Below, one piece after another: positions 8,043-19,093 of a stretch of 64,000 bases of DNA. Position 1 is the stretch's first letter. Each line of letters begins with the position of its first letter. The DNA is taken from assembly GCA_947501805.1 (NCBI GenBank), contig CANMXJ010000008.1, forward strand, positions 62,001 to 126,000, in the 5' to 3' direction. The notes below the pieces were generated by a model that was not told where the DNA came from, did no database searches, and was given only the letters and a program-made list of their open reading frames with translations. The position numbers and the translations under genes were made by a program. Origin of the DNA: an uncultured Sulfitobacter sp. Lineage in GTDB: Bacteria > Pseudomonadota > Alphaproteobacteria > Rhodobacterales > Rhodobacteraceae.

Positions 8043-10240
8043 AGACCCTTCGGTTCTCCCTCAAAATCATGACTGTTGTTGCGACGATGCTCTTTTTCGG
8101 GCTTCCGGTTGCAGCACAAACGGTCCTGTCCAAACTCCTGCCGGAGATTTCGGCAGCCGAGTTGGTTGAGGGTGCGGATGCCTTTGGTACAACCCATCCC
8201 GACATTCCCGTGGTTCAGGTTCTCAAGGGTGGTGAGCGGATCGGCTGGGCCTATATCACCTCCGATTTTGTGTCGACCACCGGCTATTCGGGCAAGCCCA
8301 TTCACACGATGGTTGCGATTGATGATGCGGCGCAGGTGATTGGCGTGGAGTTGGTCAAACATTACGAACCTATCGTTCTGATCGGCATCCCCGATAAAAA
8401 GGTAAAGGCGCTGGTTGCCAATTACCGCGGTCTGGACCTTGTGGCCGAGGCTGAATCAGGCGGCACCGCGCACCAGCTTGATATCATTTCAGGCGCGACC
8501 GTTACGATCATGGTGATCGACGATTCTATTGTGCGAGCCGGTTTGAAGGTTGCGCGCCAGCTTGGGTTGGGCGGTCTGGCAGTTGAGGAAACGGGCACAG
8601 GTCCGCAGTTCGAGATCAATCCCGATGCAGAAGCTGCAAGTGACTGGATGACGCTGGAGGGTGACGGCACCCTGCGCCGCCTGTCGTTGGACGTGGGTCA
8701 GATCAACGCTGCGTTTGCCGCGATGGAGGACAAACGCGCAGGCGAACGTGCGCTGAGCGAAGCCCCCGAAACCACCTTCATCGAGATGCAGGCAGCGCTG
8801 GTGTCCCATCCTGCGATTGGACGGGCTATTCTGGGTGATGCGGTGGCCGGTAATTTGGAAGACTGGTTGGAGGAGGGCGATCATGCAGTCGCCATCGTGG
8901 GGCGTGGCCTTTATTCGTTCAAAGGATCTGGCTATGTGCGGGGCGGCATTTTTGACCGGATATTCCTGATTCAAGATGATGTTTCCGTGCGGTTCCGCGA
9001 TCGGATGCACAAGCGGATCAATACAATCATTGCCGAAGGGGCCCCAGCCTTTAACGAAGCTGACCTGTTCAAGATCCCCGCTGACAGCGGGTTTGATCCG
9101 ACGAAACCTTTCCGTATCCAGCTTTTGGTGCAGCGCGAAGTTGGCGCGATTGAAAAGGTCTTTACGACCTTTGATCTGGGCTACCAATTACCGGCACAGT
9201 ACATCCGCGCCATTGCGCCGCCGCCCGCTGCCGAAGTGCCTGCCAGCGTTGTTGCCGCAACCACGCAAAGTGAGTTGGATGCACAGCAGGCGCTGTGGAA
9301 ACGCATCTGGCTTGGCAAACAGGTCGAGATTGTTGTGCTTGGGATCATGCTGACGCTGCTGACTGGCGTTTTCTTTTTCCAGAACCTTGCTGTGCGCAAC
9401 GAGCGCGGATTTTACTGGTTCCGCATCGGTTTTCTCGTGGTTGTGCTGGTTTACCTCGGGTGGATGTCCAACGCGCAGCTTTCTGTTGTGAACCTTATGG
9501 CGCTGTTCGGTTCATTGGTTTCCGGCTTTAGCTGGCAGGCCTTTTTGTTGGATCCGCTGACCTTTATCCTGTGGTTTGCAGTGGCGGCGGCGCTGCTGTT
9601 CTGGGGGCGCGGTGCCTATTGTGGCTGGCTTTGCCCCTTTGGTGCCTTGCAGGAACTGCTGAACCAAGTGGCGCGCAAACTACGTATTCCGCAGTGGACC
9701 TTGCCTTGGGGATTGCATGAACGTCTGTGGCCGTTGAAATACATGATTTTTCTCGGACTGTTTGGCGTGTCGCTGACAAGTATCGAACAGGCCGAACGTC
9801 TTGCTGAGGTCGAACCTTTCAAGACGGCGATTGTGATGAACTTCGTGCGGGCATGGCCCTTTGTTGCCTACGTCGTGGCTTTGTTGGTGGCGGGTCTGTT
9901 CGTCGAGCGGTTCTTTTGCCGCTACCTCTGCCCGCTGGGTGCCGCGCTTGCGATCCCTGCGCGCTTGCGCATGTTTGATTGGCTCAAACGCTACAAGGAA
10001 TGTGGCAGCCCCTGCCAGACTTGCGCGCACCAATGCCCGGTTCAGGCGATTCATCCAACGGGCGAAATTAATCCTAACGAGTGCATTAACTGCCTGCATT
10101 GTCAGGTGCTGTACCAGTCCGAAACCACCTGTCCCGTGGTCATCAAAAAGATGAAGCGGCGGGCGAAAGATGCGGGCGGACCGGACCTTGACCGGTTTGT
10201 CGGGCATCCCAATCAACAACTCAAAATACCGACAACATGA
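8039..10240 (+). CDS. nosR: NosR, membrane flavo-iron-sulfur electron donor to N2O reductase
   Basis: 733 residues, full length. A signal-like N-terminus leads to a periplasmic FMN-binding domain. T154 in SGAT is the expected covalent FMN site. Five or six transmembrane helices lie between about 430 and 640. Two cysteine motifs of the NosR/NapH type, CGWLCPFGA and CRYLCPLGA, are followed by a C-terminal cytoplasmic 2[4Fe-4S] domain ([17 protein letters not shown] ... CP). NosR carries electrons from the quinol pool to NosZ and is needed for nos expression in model denitrifiers. Flavinylation needs an ApbE-type enzyme, supplied by nosX in this operon. Confidence 0.95.
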   Translation: MKTLRFSLKIMTVVATMLFFGLPVAAQTVLSKLLPEISAAELVEGADAFGTTHPDIPVVQVLKGGERIGWAYITSDFVSTTGYSGKPIHTMVAIDDAAQVIGVELVKHYEPIVLIGIPDKKVKALVANYRGLDLVAEAESGGTAHQLDIISGATVTIMVIDDSIVRAGLKVARQLGLGGLAVEETGTGPQFEINPDAEAASDWMTLEGDGTLRRLSLDVGQINAAFAAMEDKRAGERALSEAPETTFIEMQAALVSHPAIGRAILGDAVAGNLEDWLEEGDHAVAIVGRGLYSFKGSGYVRGGIFDRIFLIQDDVSVRFRDRMHKRINTIIAEGAPAFNEADLFKIPADSGFDPTKPFRIQLLVQREVGAIEKVFTTFDLGYQLPAQYIRAIAPPPAAEVPASVVAATTQSELDAQQALWKRIWLGKQVEIVVLGIMLTLLTGVFFFQNLAVRNERGFYWFRIGFLVVVLVYLGWMSNAQLSVVNLMALFGSLVSGFSWQAFLLDPLTFILWFAVAAALLFWGRGAYCGWLCPFGALQELLNQVARKLRIPQWTLPWGLHERLWPLKYMIFLGLFGVSLTSIEQAERLAEVEPFKTAIVMNFVRAWPFVAYVVALLVAGLFVERFFCRYLCPLGAALAIPARLRMFDWLKRYKECGSPCQTCAHQCPVQAIHPTGEINPNECINCLHCQVLYQSETTCPVVIKKMKRRAKDAGGPDLDRFVGHPNQQLKIPTT

Positions 10241-10251
10241 AAGGAAAAGAC

Positions 10252-12186
10252 ATGTCTGAGGATAAAAAACTGCCAATCTCACGCAGGAACCTGCTGGGCG
10301 CAACGGCCGGAGGCGCGGCGCTTGCCGGTGCATTTGGCACGCGGGCGATGCTGACAGGAACGGCTGCGGTAGGTGCGGCCACGTTGGCCACAAGCGCACG
10401 CGCTGCTGCGGGGGCCGAAGTGGCACCCGGTCAGTTGGATGAATACTACGGCTTCTGGTCCTCTGGCCAAGCGGGCGAAGTGCGCATTCTGGGCGTACCA
10501 TCCATGCGCGAATTGATGCGTATTCCGGTGTTCAACATGTGCTCTGCCACCGGTTGGGGCACCAGCAATGAATCCAAGAAGATCCTGACCGAGGGTCTGA
10601 CGGAAAAGACCAAGGCGCTTCTGGCAGCCAACGGCAAGGAATTCCCGGAGAACGGCGACCTTCACCATCCGCATATGTCCTTTACCGAAGGCACATATGA
10701 CGGTCGTTTCCTGTTCATGAACGACAAGGCCAACACCCGTGTCGCCCGTGTGCGCTGCGACGTGATGAAGTGTGACAAGATCATCGAAATCCCGAACGCC
10801 AAGGCGATCCATGGTCTGCGCCCGCAAAAATGGCCCCGCACAAATTATGTCTTCTGTAATGGCGAAGACGAAGTGCCGATGGTGAATGATGGTCAGATTC
10901 TGGATGAGCCAGAGAAGTATGTAAACTTCTACACTGCTGTAAACGCTGATGAAATGACAGTGGCGTGGCAGGTGATGGTCACAGGTAACCTTGATAACAC
11001 CGATTGTGACTATGAGGGGAAATACGCTTTCTCGACGTCGTACAACTCGGAAATGGGCATGAACCTGTCCGACATGACGGAATCCGATATGGACCACGTT
11101 GTTGTGTTCAACATCGCCGAAATCGAAGCGGGCATTGCCGCTGGTGACTTCATCGAGTTGAATGGCGTCAAGGTATTGGACGGGCGCAAGGGTACGGACA
11201 ACAAATACACCCGTTATATCCCGATCCCGAACAACCCGCATGGCTGTAACATGGCACCGGACAAGATCCACCTTTGCATTGCGGGCAAGCTGTCGCCGAC
11301 CGTTTCCGTGATCGACGTGCGCAAGCTGGACGCAGTGTTCAACGACGGTGCCGATCCGCGCAGCGTTGTTGTGGCAGAGCCTGAATTGGGGCTTGGCCCG
11401 CTTCATACCTGCTTTGACGGCAAGGGTGATTGTTACACCACGTTGTTCCTTGATAGCCAGGTGGTGAAGTGGAACATCGAAGATGCGATCAAGCTGTATA
11501 ACGGCGAAGACGTGAATCCGATCCGCGCCAAACATGACGTGCATTACCAGCCCGGCCACAACTCGACCGTTATGGGCGAGACGCTGGAGGCGACGGATAA
11601 ATACTACATCACGATGAACAAGTTCTCCAAAGACCGGTACCTGAATGTCGGACCTCTGAAGCCGGAGAACGAGCAGCTCTTTGCCATTGATGGGGACAAT
11701 ATGACCTTGATCCATGACGGACCTACCTTTGCAGAGCCGCATGATTCAATCATCGTTGATCCCACAAAGATGAACATCAAGTCGATCTGGGAGCGCGATG
11801 ACCCGATGTGGGCAGACACCCGCGCCCAAGCCGAGGTGGACGGTGTCGATCTGGATGACTGGCAAGAATCAATCATTCGGGATGGCAACAAGGTCCGGGT
11901 CTACATGTCCTCTAACGCGCCGAATTTCTCGCTTGAGACATTCACCGTGCAGCAGGGTGACGAGGTGACGGTGATTGTGACCAACCTTGATGACATCGAC
12001 GATCTGACTCACGGCTTTACCATGGGCAACCATGGTGTCGCTTTCGAGGTTGGGCCGCAGGCAACCGCGTCAGCCACCTTTGTCGCGGCCGAGCCGGGTG
12101 TTTACTGGTACTACTGCCAGTGGTTCTGTCACGCGCTCCACATGGAGATGCGCGGCCGGATGTTTGTCGAGCCACGGGCGAGCTAA
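10252..12186 (+). CDS. nosZ: Nitrous oxide reductase, clade I (Tat-exported)
   Basis: 644 residues from the ATG at 10252, which follows AAAGGAAAAG; an in-frame ATG at 10237 overlaps the nosR stop. The twin-arginine signal SRRNLLG marks it as a clade I, Tat-exported enzyme. CuZ ligands are visible in DLHHPH (H138, H139) and in further histidines along the seven-bladed propeller. The C-terminal cupredoxin carries the CuA site: H587 and [12 protein letters not shown] (C622, C626, H630, M633). It reduces N2O to N2 in the periplasm as the last step of denitrification. No key residue is missing. Confidence 0.97.
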   Translation: MSEDKKLPISRRNLLGATAGGAALAGAFGTRAMLTGTAAVGAATLATSARAAAGAEVAPGQLDEYYGFWSSGQAGEVRILGVPSMRELMRIPVFNMCSATGWGTSNESKKILTEGLTEKTKALLAANGKEFPENGDLHHPHMSFTEGTYDGRFLFMNDKANTRVARVRCDVMKCDKIIEIPNAKAIHGLRPQKWPRTNYVFCNGEDEVPMVNDGQILDEPEKYVNFYTAVNADEMTVAWQVMVTGNLDNTDCDYEGKYAFSTSYNSEMGMNLSDMTESDMDHVVVFNIAEIEAGIAAGDFIELNGVKVLDGRKGTDNKYTRYIPIPNNPHGCNMAPDKIHLCIAGKLSPTVSVIDVRKLDAVFNDGADPRSVVVAEPELGLGPLHTCFDGKGDCYTTLFLDSQVVKWNIEDAIKLYNGEDVNPIRAKHDVHYQPGHNSTVMGETLEATDKYYITMNKFSKDRYLNVGPLKPENEQLFAIDGDNMTLIHDGPTFAEPHDSIIVDPTKMNIKSIWERDDPMWADTRAQAEVDGVDLDDWQESIIRDGNKVRVYMSSNAPNFSLETFTVQQGDEVTVIVTNLDDIDDLTHGFTMGNHGVAFEVGPQATASATFVAAEPGVYWYYCQWFCHALHMEMRGRMFVEPRAS

Positions 12187-12189
12187 GCC

Positions 12190-13521
12190 ATGATGCGTGT
12201 CCTGACCCTTGTGTTGTCAATGCTGATTGCACTGCCCCTTTGGGCAGGCGAGAGGCATGTGGCAGCAGGGCAGGGCACGCTTGCGACTGCCATCGCCGGG
12301 GCAAATCCCGGCGATGTGCTTTTTCTGGAAACGGGGCGGCACATCGGGCCTGTTGTGATTGATCGTCCGCTGACACTGACAGGCGGGCATGATGCCATCA
12401 TTGACGGGCAAGGTGACGGCACCGTTGTCACGATTGACGCATCTGACGTTGTCATTCGCAACCTGACGGTTACCGGTTCCGGACTGAACAGTCAGGAAAC
12501 CGATGCAGGCATAAAGATACTGAAAAAGGCCGACCGCGCCATTGTTGAAGGCAACCGCGTGTTGGGCAACCTGCATGGCATCGACGTGCATGGTGGCCGT
12601 GATGCGCAGGTGCGAGACAACACAATCGAAGGCACCCGCAACCCACGCATGAATGACCGTGGCAACGGTATCTATGTGTGGAATTCGCCGGGCACGCTGG
12701 TCGAGGGCAATTCGGTCCGCTGGGGTCGCGATGGCATCTTTTCGAACACATCGCGCAAAGGCATCTACCGCAATAACCTGTTCCGCGATCTGCGCTTTGC
12801 GGTGCACTACATGTATACCAACGATTCCGAGGTGTCCGGCAATGTGTCGATTGGCAACCACCTCGGCTATGCGATCATGTTCTCGAACAAAGTGATCATC
12901 AAAGACAACCTTAGCCTTTCGGACCGCAGCCATGGTGTCATGCTGAATTTCGCCAATAATGCGGATGTGTCCGGCAATCTGGTGCGCGGCGGCGCGGACC
13001 GGTGTACGTTTATCTACAATGCGCACAAGAACCTGATTTTCGGCAACCGTTTTGAGGGCTGCAACATTGGCATCCATTTCACCGCTGGGTCAGAGCGCAA
13101 CGTGCTGACCGGCAATGCCTTTCTGGGGAACCGCACACAGGTGAAATATGTCGGCACCCGCGATATCGAATGGAGTTTCGAGGGCAGGGGCAATTACTGG
13201 TCGGATCATGCCAGCTTTGATCTGGGTGGTGACGGCATTGCCGACAGCCCGTTCCGGCCCAACGATCTGATGGATCATATCCTCTGGTCGCAACCTGCCG
13301 CCGGTTTGCTGGTTGGTGCCCCTGTGGTCCAGCTGATCCGCTGGGGGCAATCCAGTTTTCCAGCCACGCTGCCCGGCGGTGTGGTGGACAGTGCACCACT
13401 GATGGTCGCGCCAACCGTGCGCATCCCACCTGAATACCTCGCCATGGAGGCCGAAGCGGTCGCACGGCGAAAAGAAAGCAGTATTGATGACTTCGACATT
13501 AACGATCTCGCATCTCACTAA
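12190..13521 (+). CDS. nosD: NosD, periplasmic copper-maturation protein
   Basis: 443 residues with a short signal peptide ending at LPLWAGE. The body is a right-handed beta-helix made of CASH repeats (recurring GNxxxGN-type turns such as VEGNRVLGNLHGI, VSGNVSIGNHLGY). NosD works with the NosFY ABC transporter in assembling the CuZ site of NosZ. Two adjacent ATGs (12190, 12193) are possible starts. The 3' end overlaps nosF by 35 bases. Confidence 0.93.
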   Translation: MMRVLTLVLSMLIALPLWAGERHVAAGQGTLATAIAGANPGDVLFLETGRHIGPVVIDRPLTLTGGHDAIIDGQGDGTVVTIDASDVVIRNLTVTGSGLNSQETDAGIKILKKADRAIVEGNRVLGNLHGIDVHGGRDAQVRDNTIEGTRNPRMNDRGNGIYVWNSPGTLVEGNSVRWGRDGIFSNTSRKGIYRNNLFRDLRFAVHYMYTNDSEVSGNVSIGNHLGYAIMFSNKVIIKDNLSLSDRSHGVMLNFANNADVSGNLVRGGADRCTFIYNAHKNLIFGNRFEGCNIGIHFTAGSERNVLTGNAFLGNRTQVKYVGTRDIEWSFEGRGNYWSDHASFDLGGDGIADSPFRPNDLMDHILWSQPAAGLLVGAPVVQLIRWGQSSFPATLPGGVVDSAPLMVAPTVRIPPEYLAMEAEAVARRKESSIDDFDINDLASH

Positions 13522-14383
13522 GACATTCGGCGGTGTTAACGCTCTGTCCGACGTGTCCCTGCATGTGGCCGCCGGAGAGCGCGTGGCGCTGTTGGGTCAT
13601 AACGGGGCAGGTAAATCGACCTTGATGAAAGTGATCTTGGGACTGATTGCGGCGGACAGGGGGGAAATCTCGGTTTGCGGGGCAATGCCGGGGGATGCCG
13701 ACGCCCGTTCCAAAGTCGCCTATCTGCCAGAGAACGCCACCTTTCATTCTGCCCTGACCGGATTGGAGCAGATCACCCATTATATGCGTTTGCGCGGTGA
13801 AGATACGTCAGGTGCGATGGCATTGCTGGACAAGGTCGGACTGGGCCACGCGGCCAAGCGACGGATCGGCACGTATTCCAAAGGTATGCGCCAGCGTGTT
13901 GGCCTTGCCCAAGCTCTGATCGGGCATCCGAGTCTGTTGGTGCTGGACGAACCGACCAGCGGCCTTGATCCTGTATCGCGGCGCGATTTTTATGAGTTGC
14001 TGGATGCTCTGGCCGCAGAAGGGGCCGCGATCCTGTTGTCCAGTCATGCGTTGACAGAAGTAGAGGCGCGCACGGACCGGTTGTTGATTCTATCAGGGGG
14101 CAAGATGGTGGCAGAAGGATCATTGTCCGAGTTGCGGCGTGAAGCGGCTTTGCCGGTGGCGATGCAGATCACGGCAATCAACGGGTATGATACGGATATT
14201 CTCAAGGCCTTGCCCAATGCGATAAAGGTCGGGGGCGCGTTGCAGGTGACCTGCGCACAATCGGACAAGCTGGCGACCCTCGCGCAGATCGCGGCGATGA
14301 AAGACAAGGTGGACGACATCGAAGTTACTCCGCCAAGCCTAGAAGACATTTACAGCCATTTCAGTCGGAGGGACGGCCAATGA
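13487..14383 (+). CDS. nosF: NosF, ABC transporter ATPase for NosZ maturation
   Basis: 298 residues from the ATG at 13487, inside the end of nosD; a TTG one codon earlier is also open. It has Walker A GHNGAGKST (from residue 38), signature YSKGMRQR, Walker B LLVLDEPTSGLDP and the switch histidine SSHALTE. It pairs with the membrane protein NosY to energise delivery of a factor (sulfur species or copper chaperoning) to NosD and NosZ in the periplasm. Start and stop overlap both neighbours. Confidence 0.94.
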   Translation: MTSTLTISHLTKTFGGVNALSDVSLHVAAGERVALLGHNGAGKSTLMKVILGLIAADRGEISVCGAMPGDADARSKVAYLPENATFHSALTGLEQITHYMRLRGEDTSGAMALLDKVGLGHAAKRRIGTYSKGMRQRVGLAQALIGHPSLLVLDEPTSGLDPVSRRDFYELLDALAAEGAAILLSSHALTEVEARTDRLLILSGGKMVAEGSLSELRREAALPVAMQITAINGYDTDILKALPNAIKVGGALQVTCAQSDKLATLAQIAAMKDKVDDIEVTPPSLEDIYSHFSRRDGQ

Positions 14384-15204
14384 TCAACCGTATCCTTGCC
14401 ACGGCCATCACAGAGGCACATATCGCACGGCGCAACCGCTGGGTGCTGATTGCTGTGCTGCTGATGGTGGTCTTCTCACTGGTGTTGTCGGCAGTTGGTT
14501 CTGCCCCCAGTGGCGGGCTGGGCGCGGACCGTTTGTCCGTCACGGTCGCGTCGCTGACGTCATTGTCGGTGTATCTGGTGCCTTTGGTTGCGTTGCTTAT
14601 GTCCTTTGACGCCGTCGCAGGTGAGGTGGAGCGGGGCACGCTGCCCTTACTTTTGACCTATCCGGTGGCCCGTTGGGAAATCCTTGCGGGCAAGTTGTTG
14701 GCGCATACTGCCATTCTGGTGATTGCGCTTATGGCGGGTTACGGCGCTGCGGCGGTGATTGCTGTGGTGAATGATCCTGCTGCAACTGCCGGCTTTGGCG
14801 CGCTGTGGCGGTTGACGTGGACCTCGACCCTGCTTGGTGCGACGTTTCTGGGTATCGGTTATGCGCTGTCGTCGCTGGCACGGCGCGCCTCGGGTGCGGC
14901 GGGTCTGGCGATCGGGCTTTGGTTGGGGCTTGTTGTCCTCTATGATCTGGCGCTGCTGGCCGCTGTTGTTGCGGATGATGGCGGCACCTTTACCACGCAG
15001 GTTTTTCCCGCCGCTTTGCTGGCCAATCCGGCTGACGCGTTCCGGCTGTTCAACCTGACGGCGTCACAAGCGACGGCGGCGGCCTCCGGCATCGGTGGGG
15101 CGGCAGCCTCGATCGCGCTTTGGCAATCGCTGCTCTCTGTTTTGGTCTGGCCGTTGGTCGCGCTTGGGTTCGCAACACTGGCATTCAGAAAGGTAGAGGC
15201 ATGA
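14380..15204 (+). CDS. nosY: NosY, ABC transporter permease for NosZ maturation
   Basis: 274 residues with about six transmembrane segments (the first about 18-38, others near 60-80, 100-130, 145-165, 175-205 and 245-270). It is of the ABC-2 permease type with the conserved FDAVAGEVERGTLPLLLTYPV stretch (FDAVAGEVERGT is the key part). ATGA overlaps at both ends link it to nosF and nosL. Confidence 0.93.
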   Translation: MINRILATAITEAHIARRNRWVLIAVLLMVVFSLVLSAVGSAPSGGLGADRLSVTVASLTSLSVYLVPLVALLMSFDAVAGEVERGTLPLLLTYPVARWEILAGKLLAHTAILVIALMAGYGAAAVIAVVNDPAATAGFGALWRLTWTSTLLGATFLGIGYALSSLARRASGAAGLAIGLWLGLVVLYDLALLAAVVADDGGTFTTQVFPAALLANPADAFRLFNLTASQATAAASGIGGAAASIALWQSLLSVLVWPLVALGFATLAFRKVEA

Positions 15205-15767
15205 AACATCTGTTGATCGGTGCCGCTCTGCTAATGATGGCGGCCTGTAAAGAGGAAGCCAGTCAGGACACATCTGCGATGCCGCTGACTGTCGAGGCTG
15301 TCGGGCATTTTTGCCAGATGGACCTTTTTGAACATGAGGGCCCCAAGGCGCAGGTGCATCTGTCAGGATTGCCTCGGATGCCGCTGTTTTTCAGCCAGGT
15401 GCGTGACGTCGTTGCTTATCTGCGCCTGCCCGAACAAAGCCATGAAGTTCTGGCGATCTGGGTCAATGATATGGGGGCACCCGGTGCCACATGGTCGGCC
15501 CCGGGAACAACCAACTGGATAGACGCGCATGAGGCGCATTTTGTGGTTGGGTCACGTGTTGTGGGGGGCATGGGCGCACCCGAGATTGTGCCGTTTTCCG
15601 ACGTCGCCAAAGCAGCTGGTTTCGCCGCAGCAAACGGGGGGCACATCATGCAATTGGCCGATATCCCCGATGATGCCGCGCTGGCACCGGTTGTTTTGGA
15701 CGGGGACAGCGATGACACAGATTTCAACGAACGCCTGCGTGCCTTGTCGCGCAAATCAGAAGGATAA
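15201..15767 (+). CDS. nosL: NosL, copper(I)-binding lipoprotein
   Basis: 188 residues from the ATG at 15201, which overlaps the nosY stop; an upstream in-frame start lies within nosY and is rejected. A lipoprotein signal ends in LMMAAC, so the mature protein is acylated at C17. The mature N-terminus is CKEEA and an FCQM motif lies close by; cysteine and methionine in these positions serve as Cu(I) ligands in NosL. It delivers copper to apo-NosZ from the periplasmic membrane face. An acidic C-terminal tail is present. Confidence 0.93.
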   Translation: MKHLLIGAALLMMAACKEEASQDTSAMPLTVEAVGHFCQMDLFEHEGPKAQVHLSGLPRMPLFFSQVRDVVAYLRLPEQSHEVLAIWVNDMGAPGATWSAPGTTNWIDAHEAHFVVGSRVVGGMGAPEIVPFSDVAKAAGFAAANGGHIMQLADIPDDAALAPVVLDGDSDDTDFNERLRALSRKSEG

Positions 15768-15771
15768 GAGC

Positions 15772-16680
15772 ATGACAACCCGTCGCCGCTTTCTTGCTAT
15801 CAGTGCCGCTGCCGTTGCCTTTCCGGGTGCGAGTGTCGCGGAGCCGGTTTATACATGGCAGGGTGTTGCCCTTGGCGCACGTGCAACATTGCGGCTGACG
15901 CATCCCGACGCCAGGGCGATCAGCGCGCAGGTCGCGGCCGAGATATCACGGCTTGAGGATATCTTTAGCCTATATCGCCCCGACAGCAGTTTAATGCGCC
16001 TCAATCGTGATGGGGTTTTACAGGCACCACCTTTCGAGTTGTTGGAGTGTCTGTCCCTTGCAGGCGCGGTGCATCGGGCAAGCGACGGGCGATTTGATCC
16101 GACAATCCAACCGCTGTGGATGTGTTATGCCGAGGCATCCGCAACAGGCGTCTTGCCAACGCAAGATATGTTGACCGCGGCACTGTCCCGGACCGGTTGG
16201 GGCCGGATCAGTATCGGATCTTCCGGTATTTTGATGCAGGACGGCATGTCATTGACCCTTAACGGTATCGCGCAGGGATATATCGCGGATCGGGTCGCAG
16301 AGATGTTGATTGCTGCAGGACTGACCAACATCCTGATCGACACTGGCGAGTTTCGCGCAGTTGGAACCCACCCGGATGGGAAAGCGTGGCCGGTCCGGTT
16401 GGCGGCTGGCGGCGAAGTGCCTCTTGCCGCGCGCGCGTTGGCCACCTCTGCTCCGCTGGGAACCACTTTTGATGAAGCAGCACAGGTGGGTCATATCCTT
16501 GATCCGCGCAGCGGGCGGCCCTTGCAATCCGTCTGGCGCGAGATTTCGGTGTCTGCCCCTTCGGCTGCGCTAGCCGATGCGTTTTCTACAGCGGCGTGCC
16601 TGTATGAAAACCTTGAAGATATCAATGATCTTGTTGCCCAGTCTCAGGACGTCCGGATCGAAGCGGCGGTTGCCGCCTAG
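15772..16680 (+). CDS. nosX: NosX, FAD:protein FMN transferase
   Basis: 302 residues from the ATG at 15772. The Tat-type signal TRRRFLAIS is followed by an ApbE-fold enzyme with SDGRFDPTIQPLW, NGIAQGYIAD and a C-terminal ILDPRSGRP segment. It attaches FMN covalently to NosR at the periplasmic side. It is the last gene of the operon, starting 4 bases after nosL. No clear hairpin terminator follows. Confidence 0.93.
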   Translation: MTTRRRFLAISAAAVAFPGASVAEPVYTWQGVALGARATLRLTHPDARAISAQVAAEISRLEDIFSLYRPDSSLMRLNRDGVLQAPPFELLECLSLAGAVHRASDGRFDPTIQPLWMCYAEASATGVLPTQDMLTAALSRTGWGRISIGSSGILMQDGMSLTLNGIAQGYIADRVAEMLIAAGLTNILIDTGEFRAVGTHPDGKAWPVRLAAGGEVPLAARALATSAPLGTTFDEAAQVGHILDPRSGRPLQSVWREISVSAPSAALADAFSTAACLYENLEDINDLVAQSQDVRIEAAVAA

Positions 16681-16870
16681 AACGGCGCATGATGCATCAG
16701 GCTGGCTCGTTCGACCAGACAAAGAAAATTCGATGCAAAAAGGTCCGTGGGGATTCATATTTTCTCAGTGAACCAAGCGTATCTATACCGCGAATGGACA
16801 CGTGCAGCCAAAGAATTGGCCTTTCGACGCTTTTGCCGGTCCCTGACCTGAACATCAGCGGAGCAGGCGC

Positions 16871-19006
16871 ATGTCCACCTATGTCGTCACAACATCCAAT
16901 TGGAACGATACTGCCTTTTGGGCTGCGATCAGTGAATCCGGTCCGGGGCACACGCTGGACTTTTCGGCATTGCCGTCCGGTTTTACCGTCGACTTCTGGC
17001 CAGACGGTAGTCACCTCGTCATCAATGACGGGACATCGGAATTCGCAATCAACGACAGCGACGGAACTTTTAAATCCGATGTTACGCTGGGCGGCACCAC
17101 CCAGCTGGAATATTTTACCGTTCTGTATGGATCCCATGGTGATGATGTCATGGACGGGGGCGGGAATGATGACACCCTTGTTGGCGGTGACGGGTCTGAC
17201 ACGCTGTCGGGTGACTCTGGCAATGACGATCTGTCCGGGGGCGGCGGTGCTGATAGGATAAGGGGGGATGCTGGTAACGATACCCTTTCTGGCGGTGCTG
17301 GCAACGATACGCTGATTGGGGCCCTCGGCGACGATTTGATCATCGGCGATGCCGGTGATGACATTTTGCAAGGCGAACACGGCAACGACACGCTGTCAGG
17401 CGGAGCGGGCGATGATACGGTCAATGTCTCTTCCTATGCTGCGGTTGACCAGATTGATGGCGGAGAGTCCGTTGGCGATACCGACACACTGGTTTTTGTC
17501 AGCAGCGCACCGGTCGTTGTCAGTTTCAGCAGTCTGGAAAACGGCAGCTATGCTTATGCGGGCGGCGGCGGTGCCTCTGGTACGTTTGCAAACATAGAGC
17601 ATTTTCAGGGTGGCTCCGGCAATGACACGCTGGATTTCAGCGGATTGGCTGACGGGTTAACGGTGACCTTTACGGGGGACGGTACCGGTACGATCAGTGA
17701 CGGCACCGATGCCATATCCTTTGCCAACATTGAGACGCTGATCCTGACGGATGATGCCGATGTTGTGAATGCCAGCAAGGACAGTCTTGGGATCAATCTG
17801 GATGCGGGCGCAGGCGATGACACCATCACGGACAGTAGTGGTGCTGACAGTATCATTGCCGGCGATGGAGACGATTATGTCGCAGCCAACGACGGTAATG
17901 ATACCATCGAAGGGGGCGGCGGGAATGACGCCATTGAAGGAGGTGACGGTGCCGACTTTGTAGATGGCGGCGCAGGCAATGACTTTCTGGCGGGCTATGA
18001 CGTTGCGGGACTAGCGAGCCACAGTACCGGTGTTGTTACGGATGACGGTTCGGCCGACACCCTTGTCGGCGGCAGCGGTGATGACACGCTTCTTGGCGGC
18101 AAAGGCAATGACAGTCTGAGTGGCGGGGTGGGGAATGACCAGATTTCCGGAGGGGACGGGGACGACATATTTCTTTTCGCGCCTGGTGAGGGAAACGATA
18201 CGATCACCGATTTCAATACGGGAAACACTGGTGCGTTGGGGGACGGGGACACCACCAACAACGACTTTATTGATTTGTCGGGCTACTACACAAACATTTT
18301 TGAACTGCGTGCGGACTTTGATGATGACGGCAAGCTGAACCAGACGTCGGGGGATTACGGCGACAATACGTCGATGGGCGGTGGTGGCCTGACGTTTTCA
18401 GGGGCGGATCGCACCAGCTTTACGGCCGACAATACAGGTGTCACCTGCTTTACTGCGGGCACCGCAATCCTCACACCGCGTGGCGACGTCCTGATCGAAT
18501 ACCTGCGTGTTGGCGATATGGTCTGCACTGCCGATAATGGCCCGCAGCCGATCCGTTGGATCGGTACGCGCAAACTTGACCGTGGCACTTTGAACGCCAA
18601 ACACAACTTGCGGCCCATTCTGATCAAGGCTGATCTGCTAGGGAACAGGCGTCCTTTACTGGTCTCGCCGCAACATTGCATGTTGCTGCCGGGCGACAGG
18701 CTTGTGCGGGCAAAGCATCTGGTAGAAACAAGGGGTGGCGTACGCATAGCCCATGGAAAGCGGTCGGTTTGTTACATCCATCTGATGTTTGACTCACATC
18801 AGATCATATTCGCCGAAAACGCCCCCTCGGAGAGTTTCTATCCCGGTCCGGCAAGCCTGAAGATGATTAACACATCTGCGCGAAAGGAGTTGTTCGCGCT
18901 GTTCCCAGATTTGCAAGACGCGCCGGATTGTCGTGTCACTATCGCAAAGAAATACGGCAAACCCGCGCGAAAGATTGCCAAAAAACAAGATATGCTGGAG
19001 GCCTGA
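16871..19006 (+). CDS. RTX-repeat protein with C-terminal Hint domain
   Basis: 711 residues, acidic. Three blocks of calcium-binding nonapeptides (GGxGxDxxx, e.g. [30 protein letters not shown]) lie at about 95-185, 310-375 and 395-445. A Hint (hedgehog/intein-type) domain begins at C526 ([10 protein letters not shown]) and includes LRVGDMV and a histidine in SPQHCMLL. Proteins of this build are frequent in roseobacters and are probably exported by type I secretion. Hint domains can self-cleave at the leading cysteine. No secretion genes are adjacent. The repeats are protein repeats within the gene, not a separate DNA element. Confidence 0.82.
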   Translation: MSTYVVTTSNWNDTAFWAAISESGPGHTLDFSALPSGFTVDFWPDGSHLVINDGTSEFAINDSDGTFKSDVTLGGTTQLEYFTVLYGSHGDDVMDGGGNDDTLVGGDGSDTLSGDSGNDDLSGGGGADRIRGDAGNDTLSGGAGNDTLIGALGDDLIIGDAGDDILQGEHGNDTLSGGAGDDTVNVSSYAAVDQIDGGESVGDTDTLVFVSSAPVVVSFSSLENGSYAYAGGGGASGTFANIEHFQGGSGNDTLDFSGLADGLTVTFTGDGTGTISDGTDAISFANIETLILTDDADVVNASKDSLGINLDAGAGDDTITDSSGADSIIAGDGDDYVAANDGNDTIEGGGGNDAIEGGDGADFVDGGAGNDFLAGYDVAGLASHSTGVVTDDGSADTLVGGSGDDTLLGGKGNDSLSGGVGNDQISGGDGDDIFLFAPGEGNDTITDFNTGNTGALGDGDTTNNDFIDLSGYYTNIFELRADFDDDGKLNQTSGDYGDNTSMGGGGLTFSGADRTSFTADNTGVTCFTAGTAILTPRGDVLIEYLRVGDMVCTADNGPQPIRWIGTRKLDRGTLNAKHNLRPILIKADLLGNRRPLLVSPQHCMLLPGDRLVRAKHLVETRGGVRIAHGKRSVCYIHLMFDSHQIIFAENAPSESFYPGPASLKMINTSARKELFALFPDLQDAPDCRVTIAKKYGKPARKIAKKQDMLEA

Positions 19007-19093
19007 AAAAAAGCTGGTTAGGTGGGGCGGCGTCTGATGCCGTTGAATTCTTATGGTGCTTGCCCCTTGGTGCCGCAAGCTCATGTCCAGAAA

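Noticed and set aside
10279..11742. 487-codon open frame on the minus strand inside nosZ
   Set aside because: It is antisense to a highly conserved gene, its product has no recognisable motif, and its length is explained by the codon bias of nosZ.
13484..13486. TTG start for nosF one codon upstream of the ATG
   Set aside because: The ATG at 13487 gives a normal NosF N-terminus and is the stronger start codon.
17150..18200. Short repeated DNA units resembling a repeat array
   Set aside because: They encode RTX nonapeptides in frame and vary at synonymous sites; not a CRISPR or satellite array.
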